A DNA stretch of 64,000 nucleotides from Haliclystus octoradiatus (Eukaryota > Cnidaria > Staurozoa > Stauromedusae > Haliclystidae), in assembly GCA_916610825.1 (NCBI GenBank), contig OU744452.1:1027543-1091542 (forward strand), written 5' to 3'. The position numbers were made by a program, and so were the translations under genes. Of the stretch, positions 23,533 through 35,800 are shown piece by piece. Under the pieces are notes generated by a model that searched no databases, was not told the DNA's origin, and saw only the letters and a list, made by a program, of their open reading frames with translations. Position 1 is the first letter of the stretch, and every line of letters starts with the position of its first letter.

Positions 23533-26400
23533 TTAACTTTGGTTTGGAACACATTGGTATTTGACATGTAAACGCTGTAATGGATTACTACCGGCACATT
23601 GTCTCTGAAAAAACGTCAAATCTGGTACGACGCATCTTGGTTTATCGTTACATAACGCAAAGACAACGCAATAGACGCCGTCAGAACGACATTTGACATC
23701 AGTGCCACTGTGACTTACTGATAATATAGCAATCTTTCGTTGTTTTGAACAAACGATACTCATTAATCTTGAACCAGTTGTTGAAACTTCAATCGTTGGC
23801 ACATCTATAATCAAATAAAAATATATTCGAATATTCTGAGATTATATTTACAAGAACAATCATTGCCTATACTAATTGAGTCAAACATTCGCAAGGGTGG
23901 GGATAGCCGGGTAGGGGGCGGGAAATCACGGATTTAGATCATCCGGACTTTTTAAAACACTGGAACAAAGATGTTACGTCAAACATTCTTTGGGGGCTAA
24001 CCCCCCGGGGCTAACCCACATAAGCAGGAAATGATGGGAATAATTCATCATCATCTTAGTCATCAATGTTTTCACAAATTCGTCTTGAAGTTAATTAATT
24101 GCTTCCTTTACCTTGTTGTCGAATACACTCGTACTGTAGTTGCAGAACGGTTTGAGTCATCGTACATTTACTTGAGAATTCGCTAGGGTTAGCACTCACG
24201 ACGCACGTGTTGTTGTTGTTGCATCGCTTTGATAAACGACAGTAAGCATCCGGGGTATCACAGGTTTTATCATCGCCAAATGTTGCCATGGTGATACGGA
24301 TATCTCGACGTTTTTTGCATTTTATTGAGATGCTTTTACCAAGAGACAGAGTGTGAGATCTATTTGTTTTTGGAGCTATAAGAGAGGAGAGAGGACATAA
24401 AAAATAATTATACAGTAGTAATAACATTGAGTCTGGGAACAAAGTTTATGCGACGACATACAGTCATCTCATAAAAACATTCACCCGCGTTTGACTGTTT
24501 TAAAAATGTGAAGAATCTCAATAAATCAGTTGCAGGTTCAAAATCTTATAATTCGACAGAAATGTTACGTCGCCATCTTAGAAAACTCATTCGATTGAAT
24601 ACTATACATTATGCCACTTTCGATAGGGGGTGTCCCGTTTGGGAATATCTGACCTAGAAAAACTACAATTCTCTTGAACTAGTGTTGCTTTGCTACGTGA
24701 TATCGATTGTTGCGGGCTCTATACCAGTTATGCATAATCGAGAATCTGACAGCCGACATGATCTGTGCCTTTACATCTGTTAAATCCTTGTTGCAAATTC
24801 ACACCCACCGAGGCCTCGAACTGTTATGTCGCTACTAGTAAACCAATCTTACCACAGATAATCAACCTCAACCCCCCAGCTACCGTCATCCCAGTTTGGG
24901 ACCATTTGGGCCAGGCTAGCAATTGATCAGTGGTGTTCCGCAATAGAGAACAGAATTGGTGAGTGATACACCCGGCTTACCTTTCAAACATTTATACTTA
25001 ATTTTGAGATTTCCTACAGGATCTTTTTGGCATTTCTGTGACAGATGTGCCATGAAATTCAGCTGACATTGCTCTGCTCCTTGACAACGTGTCATAATAA
25101 GTTCTTTCATTGACCTTGTTAAACATTTCTTTCCATTTTGGCGGATCTTTTGAATTGAAATCACGGAATCTTTCTTTGAACATGATATATCAAATGGGGC
25201 TGTCATTTTAGGTTCATACGAAGACCATTCTATAGAGCGAACATATAAAACATTTTAAACATATAGATAGAGTGAGTGAGGCACAGTGAACCTAGGTAAA
25301 TTACTGTAGTTTGGGTATAGACCAATTAAAATCTTTTAATGGTGAATAGAATGGTCCGGAGGGAATTACGAGTCCGCTGGGGCGTATTGCTGCGGACTAA
25401 CCATTAATGATTATTGATCTTCCACGAAATCTGTTGAACTTGATCTGCAGCAGAGGCGGAAAGGAGCCGGAATCAAACTCCGACTTCAACAGGAGTATCC
25501 ATATTTTCTTTAAATAAGAATTTCAAAGTTGAAAATTGTCTGGATGATTCTAAATAGAGGCTCGTTTGCCTACGTATATCAGATGATGTAAATTTGTTTC
25601 AAGTTGTAATTTTTTGTTTGCTACATTTTAGGTTGATAAACTATATCAGTTAAACTCTCGGTTAATTAAAAATGAGTAAATGTGTTAATATAAATATTAT
25701 CAAAATTCACAGTCTTTACCATATATACATCCATTTCTGTTCTCTGGTGAAATAATTAATTAATTAAGGCGGGATTTTAACCAGTGAGTCTCTCCCGGTA
25801 CCGGGTAAGTCAATCCGTTTTTGCCCTCCGAATCTAGTTGTCTACGTAATTAGCAAACGTATTTATTTCTATTATTGTACCTGAAGATTTCTTTGCTACA
25901 ACAGGTTCTTTTTTCTCAGTTATTGATTTCCCAGGCAGTTTGATACAAATTTTACCCGATTTCGCATCTGGGAAACTATTGCAATCTAGTTCTTTGGGCC
26001 ATTGGAAACCAAATCGTTGCAGCAAACCAATGCAACCACGCTGGACATCGAGACACATTGAGCGACATGGTGGTATAGCCGTCTCAAGTATAGTACAAAC
26101 AGGCGCAAACAAAACACACAAGAAATGAGTTAGATCTTTATGACAGTTTGTTTTCGCCATTGAAATATAGCTTGAGAGATCCATCTCAGCGTCCATTTGA
26201 GTACGATGATGTAACAGATTGGGATAAATCGTTTGATTGTAGTGAAGACCTTGACAAAATGCAATTCGTAGTGGTTGACATTTGCTGAACGTTGGTAATT
26301 TACCTGGACTAAAACTAAATTCATTTCTTGAAGCATCGCTTTTTGTTAAAACTGCTGTCGATAATAATATGGTTAGAATATAAGCCAATATGACTGCCAT
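23533..26400 (-). CDS. Secreted Frizzled-CRD protein with three SUEL lectin domains
   Basis: Four exons, 26400-25881, 25229-24981, 24375-24112 and 23804-23533, encode 434 residues. All three introns are phase 1 with good GT-AG sites. Exon 1 encodes a hydrophobic signal peptide (residues 1-19) and a Frizzled cysteine-rich domain at about residues 41-152 with all ten cysteines and the family motif C-x-G-x-x-YN-x-T. Each further exon encodes one SUEL/galactose-binding-lectin-like domain, at about 182-254, 262-340 and 352-430, recognised by the cysteine spacing and the closing YKC, YEC or YQC. There is no seven-pass membrane region and no netrin domain, so it is neither a Frizzled receptor nor a classical sFRP. 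By family knowledge the CRD could bind Wnt or lipid and the SUEL domains glycans; both are inferences. The canonical sugar-binding residues of SUEL domains are poorly kept (ATFGDD in domain 2 replaces the usual ANYGR type). Confidence 0.88.
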
Positions 26401-28120
26401 GGTATACCGAAAATAAATGTATAAGAAAATAGAGGAACGAGGTGTGATTCAAATTATTTACTGTTCTCAATCCGTTGAAATGCGATGTGCTCCTCCCGTT
26501 CACCAGACGATGTTAAACCTTGCAAACAAACACGGGACTCCCTCAAACGTGTGTATTTCCCAAGAAATTCAATCCGCATTAAAATGGTGAAACTCTCCAG
26601 ATAACTGCGGACACGAGATCGAATGCAATCAATAGACTATCTAGGTTTTATAGATCTGGCTTTTTCTTGATATACAGCTACAGACAGAGTTTAAAATATT
26701 TGATAATGAAAATCATAAATGATGTTGACAAGGTGTCATCCTCGCGATGCTGTGAGTTTTGACAACCGCTCGACGTAAATTGACAGATGGATATCTTGCT
26801 TTGCTTCCGGTAGCGAGTAGGCTAGAAGAGGTCACACAGTCACCCTCAGGGGACACATTCGAACCCTCAGAAGAAATATTAGATATTGGATCCTGTGATT
26901 GGATAAACTTGAGTCTTCTATTTCCACCAGTGTTATTTCATTTCATAACGTTAATTGGTAACTCTTGAATTTGGTGCTAACTTAGCAGAGGATTTGCAAA
27001 AATTGACACTTATCTGTTAGCTGTCATCAGTATGAATGAGTGATGTGACAATTGCGTACTCATTGTCATTGCCATGCCAACACGTGTCAGAGATTAGGCA
27101 AGCAAAATCAAAATATTAGTAGATTTCTCAAACAATAGGGAAACACGTGGTCAAGTCAATTACAAAGGCCATTGTCTGATACAAACACAGAGGTTGAGAA
27201 GTCGATTAAAGAAGTCGGTAAATCGTAGAAGCACATCTTGATTCTTTCCTTAATGATTAGTAGTTCATTATCACCTACTAATTCATCAAAAAAGATTTCG
27301 GTCTGCGCGCAGCACATTGCTCTGTCAGAGTGTTGTAGATCTTATTTAATACTAAAATGTTTCGTCTCAACTAATCCGATATGTGGACTATTTGGATTAC
27401 AGGTCAACCGGAAGTCTACTCTTCCCTGTATAATACGGCCAACATACAATAAACTACAACATCAAGATAATGTGATAAGCACTTAAAAATGATATGAAAG
27501 ATTTGTTACAACTTACTGTGTTGCCATTGCAACAGGCTGCTCATTTCAGGTGGTCACTATGGACATGTAATTCACACAATTACGTTTAGGGTGTTTTACT
27601 CTACTCACTGCATATATTACTTCCACCGTCAAATAGTTCGGATTTTTTAAGCCAGTCGCTTGGAGATGCTCCGTGGTAAAGTATAGTGGCTATATACCCA
27701 ATTACTGCTGATATTTGCAATGTTTCAAAGCTTATACAAAGTGCCTATGACCCTACGTTATTTAAAGATTGCAAAAACAAACTCGAAATTCCGAATTTTA
27801 CGAAAGTGTTTAGAAAATATAATCATTATATAATGTAATATTCTTTTAAATGTACAAAAATAAATAAATTAAAGAGCAAAATCGATTTTAAGGGTAAGGA
27901 ATACTATCAAGAACAGTACGTGTTTTGTTTTGAATAAAATGCTTGAGTTTGAGTTGTAGTAGAGCACCATTTCAGTTCTGCTTACATTTCCATAGTTGTG
28001 TTTGCGTCATAGAATTGATTATTTATTAGAAACCAAAACAAAACGGGCTATGTGCAAGAAATGGGAAGTAATAATAATAATTATGTTATAAAATATTAAG
28101 TTGTTCGAGATTATCTTTAG
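26401..28120. other. Intergenic region upstream of the Frizzled-lectin gene
   Basis: No gene recognised. The proximal few hundred bases should hold the promoter of the gene at 23533-26400. The small open frames at 26759-26968 and 27238-27486 have no domain, no conserved splice context and only non-ATG starts. Geminin's 3' end lies to the right; TTTATT at 28022-28027 (AATAAA on the minus strand) is a plausible poly(A) signal for it. Confidence 0.5.
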
Positions 28121-28648
28121 TTAGTTAATTAACAATGTACAAGTTGGACATGGCGACTTTTCCAATTTCAAACTTAGTTTTTCATAAAGTTCTTTATATT
28201 TTGACAATTCCTCAATCTGTGTGTATAATTCTTGTTCTTTTAGTTTCATTTTATCGATCGTTTCTGTTAGAATTTTATTCTCGTCCAATGTTTCTACCAA
28301 GGCTAATCTTCTTTCCTCTAACAAATCATTTTCGTGTTGTTCATTATCTAATGTTGTCATCAGCAAATAAGCTTCGTTTGCGAGGTCGTCTTCACAGTTT
28401 TTATTATCAACATTACTTTTCTGTTGTTTTGTGGTGTTAACTTTTACTTCTGTGCATGTTGGCTTTTTCTTCTGAGCAACATCAAATTCGTTTCGACTTC
28501 CACCGACGACACTATTGAGTTGCGATGCAGACACTTGCAATTTTCCCAAAGCTTTTCGTTTCCCGCCGCTCTTTTGTTTCTGTTTCGATCTTTCTCTACA
28601 GTTTTCATCTTCATTGAAGATTGGAAATAGAGTGGCTCCCTTTTTCAT
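28121..28648 (-). CDS. GMNN: Geminin, DNA replication licensing inhibitor
   Basis: One exon encodes 175 residues (vertebrate geminin has about 209). Near the N terminus RKALGKLQVSAS resembles geminin's RxxL destruction-box region, which targets the protein to the APC/C. The C-terminal half is a coiled coil whose start, LLEERRLALVETLDENK, matches the geminin dimerisation and Cdt1-binding segment (family pattern: EKRRKALYEALKENEKL). The heptads then run to KLSLKLEK. Geminin binds CDT1 in the nucleus in S/G2 and blocks re-licensing. The paralogues multicilin and GEMC1 share the coil but are much longer and carry a C-terminal TIRT domain that is absent here. The ATG at 28648 was chosen; an in-frame ATG at 28696 is possible but reads MKEVLLSLTISILKIN, unlike geminin. 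A 5' non-coding exon cannot be excluded. Confidence 0.8.
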   Translation of the reverse strand: MKKGATLFPIFNEDENCRERSKQKQKSGGKRKALGKLQVSASQLNSVVGGSRNEFDVAQKKKPTCTEVKVNTTKQQKSNVDNKNCEDDLANEAYLLMTTLDNEQHENDLLEERRLALVETLDENKILTETIDKMKLKEQELYTQIEELSKYKELYEKLSLKLEKSPCPTCTLLIN

Positions 28649-29832
28649 GTTGATCTTGAGAATTGAAATAGTTAAACTGAGCAAGACTTCCTTCAACTTC
28701 GCTTCACAACTCAGAAAATGTCAAAACAACTTTCAAAATTTGCACATTCGTTTTTGCCGCGCAATGCATGGCTGGTTACCAGGCCACCCACGCAAAGACG
28801 GGGGTTGCGCAGCAATCGGATTCAAACATCAGATCGAATCCGTTTCATCGTTTGGATCTACAGTATCTGCCCTCAAATTCACACGTAACAATTAGTCATG
28901 AGATTGATTTACGCGAGTCAGACCAGACTGGTCTGGGTTACAGTGAATGAGACGGACTCAGTTAGCTGCTGCCTGTTTACATGGGAATTTTCTCTCCCCT
29001 TCTGCCTGGCTACATGACGGTACCGGGCTGACTTCTCTTTTCCAACCTCTTAGCACTTCCGTTGTCATGTCTTTGATTTTTCAAAAAATATCAGACTGTA
29101 AAATTTACAGTTGAATTTAATCTTAGTGCTACTAGCTGAACTGTTGGGTTTAACTGCTTAAGTGCAATTCTGATAAGTAAATTATCCACTTAAATGCAGC
29201 CTGGCTTTAAAACTCTATTGACTAAATTTTGTAGTCATGTCTTTTGTTAAACAATTTTTAATAAGTGCCACTTTGGATAACTACAATGAAAATGATTGAC
29301 AATATATTTAGACTTGCACTTAAGCGGGCTACAACACATTGCAAATGGTGATTGAAGGTCAATGGTGTCTATGAAGTGTGGTTGCACAAATGAAACAATG
29401 TCCCAGGGGGCATTCTAAGGCAATTTTTCATATGGAAAATGTCTGTCTTACCCAGGTGGGATCTCACATCTCATAAGCATATATAACACATAAACGAACA
29501 ACAGTAGATTAATGCTGGATGTTGATTCCACTCTCAGACGTGATAGACGGACGTCGTCAAAGGTCACACAGTACCTATATACATATAGGTCAAATCTGCG
29601 ACGTTGTGAATCCCGAAGACTTCTTTGTTTCATGGGCTCTAACACTCTACATCGAAATTCCAAAATACATATATTTGGTTCAAAACTACTATATGTCAAT
29701 ATTTCTTTAAAATCTAATAACAGAATTTAGAATCTACAAATTTATCAGGACCTTACACACAGACATAGTATATAAACGAAAATTTGCAAAGAAAACAACT
29801 GAAAATAATGATAATAATAATTTATACTATTC
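28649..29832. other. Intergenic region between FNBP4 and geminin
   Basis: This contains the presumed geminin promoter (28649 onwards) and the FNBP4 3' UTR. A GC-richer patch lies at 28760-28830. TTTTTGCCGCGC at 28752-28763 resembles an E2F-type site, as might be expected for an S-phase gene, but it deviates from the consensus and is only suggestive. A dispersed repeat related to 14466-14612 lies at about 29135-29335. No further gene seen. Confidence 0.4.
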
Positions 29833-32800
29833 TCAAGGATCATCATCATTTCGCTGTTTCTTCGCTTTTCGTACTCTTTCACGCCAATCTCCAGAAACTT
29901 GTTGGAAGTTTGGATTACTACTATCTCCTCCCCTAAGAAAAGAAATCAAAAAAACCATTCGTTATAAATAAATATAATATTAATACTGTATGTTATTGGG
30001 ATTACACTGTTCGATGAAAATAATCAGAGCATTTATAGAATGAGAGTCAGAGATAACCCAAGCAAGATTATTCTACTTCAAGTTTCACATTGTAAGTTGA
30101 TCTTTAGGGGATTACTTTAAGCCTTCATCTCTTATGATCACCTAACGTGTGCAACTTGAACTAACGTAATATCCCCTGTGAAAAACAGTTCATGAACAAT
30201 AATAAATGGCCCCAATTTTCATGAACTGTTCATGATCTCCTGAACTGTATTTGGCAGGGGCTAGCATGGCTGAAATCACCTGATGATGAGCAAAAGGGGA
30301 CAAGAAACAGATTGCATTAACGGTGCGAGAGCCTGTGTGTATTCCCTTAGGCAAGGACATTCAAATAGACGGTGGTTGTAATTGACCATTTTTTTCTAAC
30401 AATAGTTTGGGTGTATTGACAGTATCTTGGCCTCTAGGGGTTTGCACACAATTAGGTCTTCCAGCCAGCAAGACTCATTTCATCTCTTCTCTCTATAACT
30501 ACCTATAAATAGGTTGAATAAATTGACTGCTCATTTTTATATTTAGGACGGAAAGGAGTACAGCAACTTCAGCAAGGACTCAACTAAAGTGCGGTTTTCT
30601 AACAAATTTAAACTTTTTATAAACAACATAAACAAAATGACATGGTAAATGACATCCGGCATGGTAAAGCCTTTAAACTTTCTAATAAGCTAAATACTAC
30701 GTTAAAATTTGCATCATTTCCAGTGACAATATTTTACATGCTGAAAATGGTAATACATTGAGATAATGAAATATAGCAGTACCTTTCCATTTGTAGTTTT
30801 TTCCATTCTTCAATCCTTCGATTAACCACTTCAGGTGCATCAATATTTTCATTATCCTCCTCTTCTTCTTCTTCGGCAGCTTGTTGTTCCGCTTCTTGCT
30901 GTTTCACAGACTTCCATTTGTTCACCAAAGACGACACCTTCTTCAATTTCTTAGATGGAATGCCTGCTTGAACTTTCTTCTGCTCAAAAGATTGAAAAAA
31001 GATTTATGAAGCATAAATTTTGTATTTTCAAAATGTTATAGACGTTAAATGGCCTTATGAATCTCTCACAAACTGTGTTCCATAGGGCTTGTTGCATACG
31101 GGGGCATACAAGTAACATTGCTGTAACCAATGCTTCCAAATGAAACAATGCTAGCCTATAGGCACAAAGGCTAATGGAACTCATGGGAAAAAGTCGTTCC
31201 TTCAACCAAATTAATACGTTCAGACTTTGACAGCAAAACTAGTAACTCTTCCAAGCTGCGATTTTCCCGTCTGGAGATGCTTCACACGCCACTGTCTCCG
31301 CACGGTTTTACAACAACAAAATACCATCACGAGACCCAAGGTCGCAATCCGTTGCATCTCATTGGCCTTTGATGTTTTAAGAAGTGAGCCATGACTTCTA
31401 GTAAGAACTTCCTTTTGCCCCTTGTGACTCTCAGTTTCATGGAGCAGAACATGAGATAGAGGCTCTCACATAGCTAGCCTATATCAGCTTGATGAATATA
31501 CAAACCAAAATACACACCTCTATCACTACATAAAATGTTATACATCAAACCTATTATATACAACCACTGTGTCACATTTTAGCTTACCGTTCGTTTTATA
31601 CGTTTCTGTTTGGTCTCTGTTGGTGCTTGTTGTGGCTGTTTACTGAGTTGCTCTGAAACTGGGACTGGAGCTTGGACTTGAGATACTGACGGTGGAAGAG
31701 GGGGCTGTGATATAACAATAGGCTCTCCAGGGGGAGGTAATCTAAAAAGAGAGAATACATAGTATTAGCTTAGACTTGGTCTTACGAGACATTTACCTGA
31801 AGAAAAGCCAGACTGAAGAGCACTGATAAAGGCCATAAACAAAGATCTCAATGATCTTGGACTAGAAAATATAGAATCAAAATTTGTACAACCTTCATCT
31901 ATGAGAGGTAGATAAGGTGACCTCTATACACAGGTGGCCTTTATATACAGGGTTGATTGAATAGAACAGTGACACATGTATATAACAGCCATCTATGAGA
32001 GGTAGATATACTAACCACTATGGACAGGTGGCCTTTATATACAGGGTTGATTGAGCAGAAAATATTATTACAAGAGCACATACAAGAGTGACCACTACAG
32101 ACAGGTGACCAATTCAATAGGTTTGACTGAAATGCAACACTTACGACGGTGACGCTATTCCAGTGTTAGTTACAAGCTCAGACGGTGAATCATCAGACGA
32201 ATCAAATTCCTCTTCCATACCTACAACACCAAATACATCATAACATAACATTTGTTACTATCTAAGCTAAGATAACATTTGTTACTATCTAAGCTAACAT
32301 AACATTTAGTATGTACTTTCTCTATTGACACAAAACATAACTTCTTTTCTCATTCTGTTTTGGTTTTGCAAATAGATGCATGCACACTAAAAACCTTTTT
32401 GGGAATCCCGCATTTGGCACACCTTCCTAAATCATCATTATCTTCTATTGTTTGGCAAACAGTGTCTGCCAATTGACATGATCGCTTTCTTAGAAGTAAT
32501 TAATAATATCCCGTATGTTGTAATTTTCAAAGATATATTAAAGTTGAGAAGGAAAATACAAAAAGTCCTCTACACCTTTCGATTTTCAAGAATACTAGCC
32601 ATAGTCACACAGCCAACACAAAGCTGGACCCATGCGAAAAAACAGTTTAGGAGTTCATGAACTGTTCATGAACGTTAAATGGTCCAATTATCACAAACTA
32701 TTCATGAACTGCTGAACTGCTTTAAGGAGGGGAAAGTCTTGTTGAAGGGTGCAGTGCGAACAATTACCAATGTAAACCGTTTCTAACTACTGTAATTTAG

Positions 32801-35800
32801 TAAATGCCTATTTTGGTTTATGCCTGAAGATTTTTCCTACTGTGCTTAGATTTAAATATGCCTTTGTTAGTAAATTATGTTTATAATTTAGCTATTATAG
32901 ATGTTGTCCCTAAGCTATTGGCTTAAAATATTATACCCCTAATCAGTCTGTTTCCAGTTACCAGTCATATTTATTTATTAGACCACTCACCAGGAGGCAT
33001 GCTTCCAGATTGTAATTTACGTTCGATTGCCATACGGTATGGATCTAGAACAACATAGAAAAAGTATTTAATGTTGAGTTTTCTTAATCTATACATATTG
33101 CATAAGCAGGGTCCAACAAGTTGAACAACATTTTTATCCTATTTTTTAAATATTTTGTTTGGAAGTGTAGTTTGCAGAAGACTAGAATGATTCAAAAGGA
33201 AAAGGCAAAATGATGGATGGAAGTTAAAAAATATTTAATAGCTAACACCAACGGCAAAAATAATTTTGTTTTTATAACACCAAGTTAAAATGTCAGAATA
33301 ATTACTAAAACATTTCTATAAAATCAAGGTTCACAGAAGGTAACACTTTCTGTCGTACATTTAAGCATTATACTTGCTTTAAACATGTGGATTTGCTAGC
33401 CTATTAACGTATGAACACGCATAGTATGCATTTTTAAAAACTAGAGAGATTAACATCAAGCGAGGCAAATAACTAAAATGCAAAATTTTAAAATGCAAAA
33501 TGTTTTGCACTTCAATTGTTTTTCTGCAGATTTCAAGTCATTTCTCATATAATATGTAGTTTTTTAGTTATATCATTTCAATTTTTTTTAATTGTTGTTG
33601 TGGCGTTCTACTTGTATTTCAATGTCTCCAGACAATCTATACTTTCTACATGGGATAAATGCATTTTCCTTTTACAAATCGAATTTAAAACAATTTCAAG
33701 TTCCAACTAGTATTTTTACAATTCACATCAGATCAAGTGTTTCTAATGTATTAAGACGAAAAACAAAACAAAATCGCAGTTGCTTAAATACATCTGATTA
33801 TAGCAGAGATAAAACAACATTATGTTGTGCGCTATCATTCGGTTGTGCGTGTAATACTTTTTTTTTCGTTGTTATATTTTTAACCAGGTTGGCTAATTAG
33901 TGGTACTGGAAAGTGTGCAAGTTTAACAGGCAATACAGGCATATGTGATAAAACAGATTGAATCCAAAACCCTTGCGGGCCGTGCTCCAAAGCCCTAACC
34001 ACTACACAAAGGTCCCATTTGGCCCTACATTCACTCACCCGTACTACTGCTTGCCAATTTAGCAGGTGCTTGTTTAGCTTTTGAAGTGGATGACTTCAAA
34101 CTTTTCTCTGTGAAATACAATCAAGAACTTATATTCAACACAAAAACCAGCAGCATTCAAATCTATGATACAGCAACGTTTTTGCCCGTCATGTGTGGCA
34201 ATTTTCAAGTTACATACATTTAAATTCAAATTTAATATATAGGTAAACTAACGAATCCCTCTTTGATACAGAGTATCCAACAACGAACTTTGATTTTGAA
34301 ATTGAATAAAATGTTCTGTTCAGTCAGGGTTCGAGTGAATGAAAGCAACAAAGTTTATCTCACAGAATTAACATTTAAAATGATCCACATTACGGTTGTG
34401 TATCATGTCACAAGGTTTTGTTGCACAGAAACGTCAAACAGCTTTCGCCAAATCATTGTCTAAGCTCAAAAATCTGTTACCCTTGCACAAAAAGGTATCA
34501 CCTCGACTACTGCAGTACTCTTTTTGCAACTGTCGGCAAGGGTCTGCAAAAAAGACTTGGTAGATGTATTAAAACGACTATTCGTCAAGTAATTGAAAAA
34601 CTCAACTAAAACAGGACCCCGAGAAAATAGGACTCTATACGACATCGGAATCTTGTATCCCTTGCCAAGATAACTCAAAGTGTTAAAAATATTAAAGCAA
34701 CAGCAAACGTCGTGAATTTATTCGAAAAGTGTGAAGGCAAAACAAGTGCATCTAGCAGAGGTGATTTAAAATCCAAAAGTTCAACAAAAGGATAGAAAGA
34801 TCATTCTCCATATGTATCTCCTGTGCACAGTATAAAAAAAGTAATGTGGACGGTGTCGCCCTACCAAAGGCACCCGTACCACTCCTCTATTTCTAGAAGA
34901 GTGGCTCTTTTCGCCAAGAGCAATGATGTTAAACGCTCCTTAGATCTCAGCCGCGACACTGCAGATCAATTTCAACAGATTTCATGGCAGATAGGCCTTG
35001 ATTGTCAATGCGCAACGATGCGCCGCAGCTACTCACAATGCAATTCCTTCTGAACCATTCCATCCGCCATCCTTAGATGGTACTCATTTGATGTTTCAGA
35101 TAAAGTCAAGGCTGAGTTGACCTGAGGGGGATTTGAACCACAGTCGATCAGATATGATACGATCTGAAGTTCGGTTGCTCTGCCAACTGAGCTAATCACC
35201 CATAATAATGATGCACAATATAATTTTTGTGCACAGTATAATGATGATATAAAATCCAACGCGGACACTATTAATACTAGAATTAAACCTGCACTTGCTA
35301 AATTTCTACCAAGCACAGATTTAACAAAGATAGCTGAACAATACTTATTTTAGATGTTTGTCAGTGGACTGATATTAATTATTCAACGTTTTAGCTTGTA
35401 CACATCACATTTTTGTATCTGCATATAAATATTTTTTAGCATGAACTTTTAAACCAATTTAATTATTTTTCTAGCAAATTTTACTTACTATTATTACTAA
35501 TTATTGATATCAATTTTAACTCGCCATTCTGTAAAACGTGCCCATAGTGGCAACTCTAGACTATGTCGTTGAATGCGAGATATGTTTTTCGAAATAAAAT
35601 AAATCATCATCATCGTCATCATCACTTTGACTTGACAATTATTTCGGCTACTATTCCCTGAGAAATATATAGCCTAATGACTTCACAAATAATTGATGAA
35701 TACCTTATATACATATAAATGAATGCTTGATGAATGGTGGATTACGCAGTCCTCAAGATCAAAACAAATCTCAAACAGTAGGGTCGATTTATATTTATGA

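Noticed and set aside
23881..24020. Additional exon or regulatory element in the G-rich patch of the Frizzled-lectin gene
   Set aside because: It lies in intron 3; exons 3 and 4 join in phase without it, and the sequence is only locally G/C-rich.
35120..35210. tRNA gene on the minus strand (box A and box B present)
   Set aside because: It is the head of a SINE with a 14-bp target duplication and copies elsewhere; it lacks a matching acceptor stem and a clean anticodon arm.
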